The notes beneath the pieces were generated by a model. The model was given only the letters and a program-made list of their open reading frames with translations, was not told where the DNA came from and did not search any database. From Candidatus Adiutrix sp. (GTDB lineage Bacteria; Desulfobacterota; Desulfarculia; Adiutricales; Adiutricaceae), in contig JAISRV010000167.1 of assembly GCA_031273445.1 (NCBI GenBank), forward strand, positions 1-9,063: DNA of 9,063 nucleotides. Reading direction: 5' to 3'. Positions 6,574 to 9,063 of this stretch are shown here, piece after piece (within the stretch, counting starts at the first letter, position 1; every line of letters begins with the position of its first letter). The translations under genes were made by a program, and so were the position numbers.

Positions 6574-6832
6574 CAGCCTGTTCCACCATATAAAGAAGCA
6601 TGCAACGGAATAAAAAATGCCCGAGTCGCGCCGGTCGCGGACAAACCTACACGCCCAGACAGATACTCTGTCTTTCAGTCTCCCTTAGAAAGTCATGCGC
6701 CGTCGACCGCGGGTCAAATAAGCCGTTATTTTTTTCGGCTTTTCGCTTTTAATTAGATATGATATCATAAATATTAATGGCGATAAAGGATTATTTTACG
6801 GCCATATTTTCTTCAGCCGCGGACAATGAAAA
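6574..6832. other. AT-rich divergent intergenic region (purB / HAD)
   Basis: This 259-base gap should hold promoters for purB (minus) and for the HAD-HhH-prmA set (plus). Visible structures are AGACAG-ATACT-CTGTCT (6657-6673) and AAGCCG, a T-rich loop of ten bases, CGGCTT followed by TTTCGCTTTT (from 6720). The second resembles a weak terminator or leader hairpin on the plus strand. The stretch 6740-6805 is much richer in A+T than its surroundings. No small gene or tRNA is seen. Confidence 0.6.
6758..6769. promoter_or_regulatory. Palindrome TATGATATCATA, possible -10 or operator
   Basis: This is a perfect 12-base palindrome within the AT-rich divergent region, about 64 bases before the HAD start. 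TATGAT matches the -10 consensus at five of six positions and, being part of a palindrome, is present on both strands. No convincing -35 lies at 16-18 bases on either side. It may be a promoter core, an operator or both. Confidence 0.3.
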
Positions 6833-7756
6833 ATGCGAAAAGAAGATCACCTCAGGGCGAATAACGGCCGGGCGGCCCAGGGCCGGCCGCGCGGGCTGTG
6901 GCTGATGGATTTCGACGGCACCATCAAGCCTTCGGGGGGCAGGCCCGTTTCTTCTGAAGACGGCGAGACCCTGAACAGACTGGGCGGCGACGGCTGGTTC
7001 AGAGTGGCGGCGACCGGGCGCAGCCTTTTTGCCTTCGCTACCGCCTGGGATGACGGCATGGAACTGGACGGCCTTATTTTTTCTTCCGGCGCCGCGGCCT
7101 GCCTGTGGGGGGCAGGCGGGCCCGGGCGGCGTCTGTTTTCCACGGTCATGGCGCCCAAGGCCGCGCATCGCGCGGGCGTGGGCGCGCGGGCCGGGGGCTT
7201 TGGTTTTTTCGCCTATCATGCCCCGCCGGACAGCCACCATTTCCACTATCTGCGGCCGGTCAGAGGCAAGGTTCCGGCCGGTTTCGACAAGCGTCTGGAT
7301 ATGTTCGCCGGCCAGTCTTGCGCCTGGCCGGAAGCCTGGTTCGAAAATTGGCCGCCGCATCATGCGGTCAGCCAGTTTCTGATCATGGTTCCGCTGGATG
7401 AAATCGACGGGGTTGAGGCTGAATTCGAACGCCTTTCCCCCGGGCTTTCGCTGATTCGTTCCTCCTCGCCTTTTGATGACGGAATGATCTGGCTGGAGAT
7501 TTTCGCCCCCGGCGTCTCTAAAGGGTCGGCCGCGGCCAGACTGGCCGAAAGGCTGGGACTGGAAAACGTTCGTTCCGTGGCCCTGGGCAATGATTACAAT
7601 GATCTTGATCTCCTGGCCTGGGCCGACCGGGCTTTTGTCGTCGCCGACGCCGCGCCCAGCCTGTTGCGTCTTTATCCCGACCATATTGCCCCGGCCGGCG
7701 GCGACGGCCTGAAACAGGCCTTAAGGGCCCTGCCGCCGGATTTTTTGAAAACATGA
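6833..7756 (+). CDS. Cof-type HAD-superfamily phosphatase
   Basis: HAD phosphatases of this class (Cof/IIB cap type) remove phosphate from sugar phosphates or related small molecules in the cytosol. All four motifs are present in the 307-residue product: LMDFDGT (24-30, nucleophile Asp26 and acid Asp28), AATGRS (59-64), the lysine in PGVSKG (226-231) and GNDYNDLDLL (252-261). The cap domain between motifs II and III is rich in aromatic and His residues, notably a stretch near 128-140 (YHAPPDSHHFHYL). The substrate cannot be named; sucrose-phosphatase and phosphoglycerate-type relatives share the same motifs. The first 21 residues are charged and non-conserved and no good ribosome site precedes the ATG, so the true start may differ. 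The stop codon overlaps the start of the next gene by four bases. Confidence 0.88.
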   Translation: MRKEDHLRANNGRAAQGRPRGLWLMDFDGTIKPSGGRPVSSEDGETLNRLGGDGWFRVAATGRSLFAFATAWDDGMELDGLIFSSGAAACLWGAGGPGRRLFSTVMAPKAAHRAGVGARAGGFGFFAYHAPPDSHHFHYLRPVRGKVPAGFDKRLDMFAGQSCAWPEAWFENWPPHHAVSQFLIMVPLDEIDGVEAEFERLSPGLSLIRSSSPFDDGMIWLEIFAPGVSKGSAAARLAERLGLENVRSVALGNDYNDLDLLAWADRAFVVADAAPSLLRLYPDHIAPAGGDGLKQALRALPPDFLKT

Positions 7757-8130
7757 AAAGGCGCCGCCTTCAGGCCCTGGCGGCCGGGCTGATTTTTTTA
7801 TTGGCCCTGAAGGGGTTGGTCGCCGCCTCTGTCGCGCCGGCCGGCCCGGCCGGCGCCAGACCGGCTCTTAAGGCCGTCGCGGTTTCCTATCGTCCCGACG
7901 GAGGCCAGGCGGTCGGCGGCGGCCCGCTTCGCCCCAATGCCCTGACGCGGCTGAATTTGGGCCTTAAAATAGACCTCGCCGGCCTCGACCCGCGACTCCT
8001 GGCCCATTTGCCCGGCCAAGGGCGCCGCAGCGCGGCCCTGGCCGGGCGGCGCGGCTGTCTTACGGCTCGGGAAAGCCGGCTTCTGGCCGGACTGATAGAC
8101 GGAGAACCATGCGCCCGGAACAAGCCCTGA
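7753..8130 (+). CDS. Small exported or membrane-anchored protein, probable HhH (ComEA-like) domain
   Basis: The 125-residue product starts with MKRRR and a hydrophobic stretch (about 7-26) that fits a signal peptide or membrane anchor. An Ala/Gly/Pro-rich linker follows. The segment KIDLAGLDPRLLAHLPG (72-88), followed by GQGRRSAALAGRRG, resembles the first half of the helix-hairpin-helix repeat in ComEA-type DNA-binding proteins (consensus near IDLNTA..L..LPGIG). The second half, LTARESRLLAGLIDG, is a weak match. If the match is right, the protein could bind DNA outside the cytoplasm, but the hairpin Gly-Ile-Gly is altered to Gly-Gln-Gly. The start overlaps the HAD stop as ATGA, without a clear ribosome site. 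The end overlaps the prmA-like start by 22 bases, so all three appear translationally coupled. Confidence 0.7.
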   Translation: MKRRRLQALAAGLIFLLALKGLVAASVAPAGPAGARPALKAVAVSYRPDGGQAVGGGPLRPNALTRLNLGLKIDLAGLDPRLLAHLPGQGRRSAALAGRRGCLTARESRLLAGLIDGEPCARNKP

Positions 8131-8984
8131 CCATTTACGAAATACGCGCGCGCGAAGACGGCGCTTTTCAACCCTTTGAGGGCGCCTCCTGGCGGGACCG
8201 CCTGGGCCCGACTCTGGCCGGCCTTCATCTGGAAGCCGATTTCGCTTTCATCTTTTTAGCCGGCGAAGCCTGTGAGGCCGTGGATGATTTTTTACATGAC
8301 CATCCCGGCCTGGAGCTTAAACATATCCACCATCTGACCTACGCCCAGTGGCAGGACGGCGCGGGCGCCGAGCCGCTCTGGGCCGGCGGATTACTGATCG
8401 TTCCGCCCGGGCGGCTTATGGATGAAGCTGAAGACGTCCGCCGGCTCATTATTGATCCAGGGCTGGCTTTCGGCTTCGGCGGCCACCCGACAACCAGTCG
8501 CTGCCTGGATTTTCTGGCCAGGGTCATGCGCTCCGGCCCGCCCAGAACCGCCCTGGATCTCGGCTGCGGCGCCGGCATTCTTTCGCTGGCCGCGGCTCTG
8601 ATGGGGGTCGAAAAAACGCTGGGCGTGGATCACAGCCATCTGGCGGTCGAGGCCTCCCTGAACAATATGCGTCTGAACAAGTTGGAAGACAGGGTGGAAT
8701 TCGTGCGCGGCGACGCCAGAGACTTCGCCGGCCGCCCGGGCGAATTGTTGATGGCCAACCTTCATTTGAGTCTGCAGAACGAGCTGTTGAAGCTCGGGGC
8801 CTTTGAGAGGCGGCGCCACGTCATAATCTCCGGCCTCCTGCCGGCCGAAGGCGACGGGATGCGCGCCGGGCTGGAGAAAATCGGCCTCAAACTGGTCGAC
8901 CAAGCGCGGACCGACCGCTGGTCGACCATGCTCTTTAAATTAGGTGAGAGTATTCACTTAAAGATAGATAAGAATAGCTCTTGA
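8109..8984 (+). CDS. prmA: PrmA-like methyltransferase (ribosomal protein L11 family)
   Basis: PrmA uses S-adenosylmethionine to trimethylate ribosomal protein L11. The 291-residue length is typical. An N-terminal substrate-recognition part (1-100) precedes the family motif DPGLAFGFGGHPTTSRCLDFL (116-136). The Rossmann methyltransferase core follows, with LDLGCGAGILSLAA (149-162), the acidic end of the second strand at GVD (172-174), EASLNNMRLN (181-190) and MANLHLSL (215-222). Known PrmA proteins have GTGTHPTT where this one has GFGGHPTT, and ANI where this one has ANL, so another small or protein substrate is possible. GGAG lies four bases before the ATG. The last 13 codons after WSTMLFKL are AT-rich and unlike the rest of the gene, suggesting that the reading frame has run on past an older stop. 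Confidence 0.82.
   Translation: MRPEQALTIYEIRAREDGAFQPFEGASWRDRLGPTLAGLHLEADFAFIFLAGEACEAVDDFLHDHPGLELKHIHHLTYAQWQDGAGAEPLWAGGLLIVPPGRLMDEAEDVRRLIIDPGLAFGFGGHPTTSRCLDFLARVMRSGPPRTALDLGCGAGILSLAAALMGVEKTLGVDHSHLAVEASLNNMRLNKLEDRVEFVRGDARDFAGRPGELLMANLHLSLQNELLKLGAFERRRHVIISGLLPAEGDGMRAGLEKIGLKLVDQARTDRWSTMLFKLGESIHLKIDKNSS
8944..8957. promoter_or_regulatory. GTGA-N6-TCAC inverted repeat, CRP/FNR-like
   Basis: GTGA (8944-8947), six bases, then TCAC (8954-8957) matches the core of the CRP-type operator. It lies in the AT-rich tail of the prmA-like gene, about 95 bases before the next start codon, a plausible activator position. A second symmetric element, AGTG-N6-CACT, sits at 8986-8999. The motif is short and no regulator is identified. 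Confidence 0.3.
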
Positions 8985-8991
8985 TAGTGAG

Positions 8992-9008
8992 TGAACACTT
9001 TTGGTTCA
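8992..9008. repeat. Inverted repeat TGAAC-N7-GTTCA upstream of the 9045 gene
   Basis: TGAAC (8992-8996) and GTTCA (9004-9008) are perfect complements around a seven-base loop. No T-run follows, so it is a poor terminator for the prmA-like gene. It overlaps the region where a promoter for the next gene would lie, and may be an operator or a chance dyad. Confidence 0.35.
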
Positions 9009-9044
9009 TTAAGAGCGCACCAGAGCTTAAGGGAGGCGTGGACC

Positions 9045-9063
9045 ATGCCTTCTTTTTTGGAGA
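9045..9063 (+). CDS. Start of a further gene, cut by the window edge
   Basis: An ATG at 9045 is preceded by GGGAGG (9031-9036), well placed as a ribosome site with about eight or nine bases of spacing. The six visible codons read MPSFLE. The product cannot be identified from so few residues. The 60-base gap after the prmA-like gene, with its symmetric elements, suggests separate transcription. Confidence 0.45.

Noticed and set aside
6307..6756. A plus-strand frame running from inside purB into the divergent intergenic region
   Set aside because: Most of it is antisense to purB, and the intergenic part has no conserved-looking protein features.
6791..7684. A 297-codon minus-strand open frame opposite the HAD gene
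   Set aside because: The plus-strand product has all four HAD motifs in order. The antisense product is Arg/Gly/Pro-rich without recognisable motifs.

Overview
The window is GC-rich chromosomal DNA from a bacterium. The gene content best fits a member of the former Deltaproteobacteria (Desulfobacterota and relatives). The reasons are a mannose-family PTS IID gene beside HPr and Enzyme I, a stand-alone V4R protein next to a GGDEF protein, and a PrmA-type methyltransferase preceded by a small exported protein with a probable helix-hairpin-helix. This placement is inferred from gene content and was not tested by a search. No rRNA, tRNA, CRISPR array or transposase gene was seen.

Layout. Bases 1-137 are a nested direct repeat that abuts the ptsI stop codon and probably continues beyond the left edge. 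Bases 138-3119 (minus strand) are a short PTS operon read right to left: a mannose-family IID membrane protein, HPr and Enzyme I. An imperfect 40-base direct repeat duplicates the 3' end of the IID gene in the IID-HPr spacer. Upstream of IID lie a perfect extended -10 element and a leader hairpin. Bases 3283-5089 (minus) hold a diguanylate cyclase with a HAMP-like segment and an intact I-site. It is preceded by a 219-base spacer rich in inverted repeats and then by a separate V4R ligand-sensing protein. Bases 5263-6573 (minus) are purB. An AT-rich divergent intergenic region (6574-6832) follows. Bases 6833-8984 (plus) are three overlapping genes: a Cof-type HAD phosphatase, a small exported protein with a probable ComEA-like HhH, and a PrmA-like methyltransferase. 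A further plus-strand gene seems to start at 9045, preceded by short inverted repeats.

How they may work together. Enzyme I passes phosphate from PEP to HPr. A IID subunit normally needs IIC, IIB and IIA partners, and none lies in the window, so the PTS is either completed elsewhere or mainly regulatory. The V4R protein and the cyclase look like the sensor and output halves of a c-di-GMP module carried on separate polypeptides. The structured spacer between them could allow separate control. purB belongs to purine synthesis and shows no evident link to its neighbours. The plus-strand trio is tightly overlapped and probably co-translated, but its common purpose is not evident.

There is no clear-cut novel system here. 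The points most worth following are the V4R/GGDEF pair with its structured spacer, the orphan IID gene with its leader and duplicated tail, and the repeat block at the left edge.
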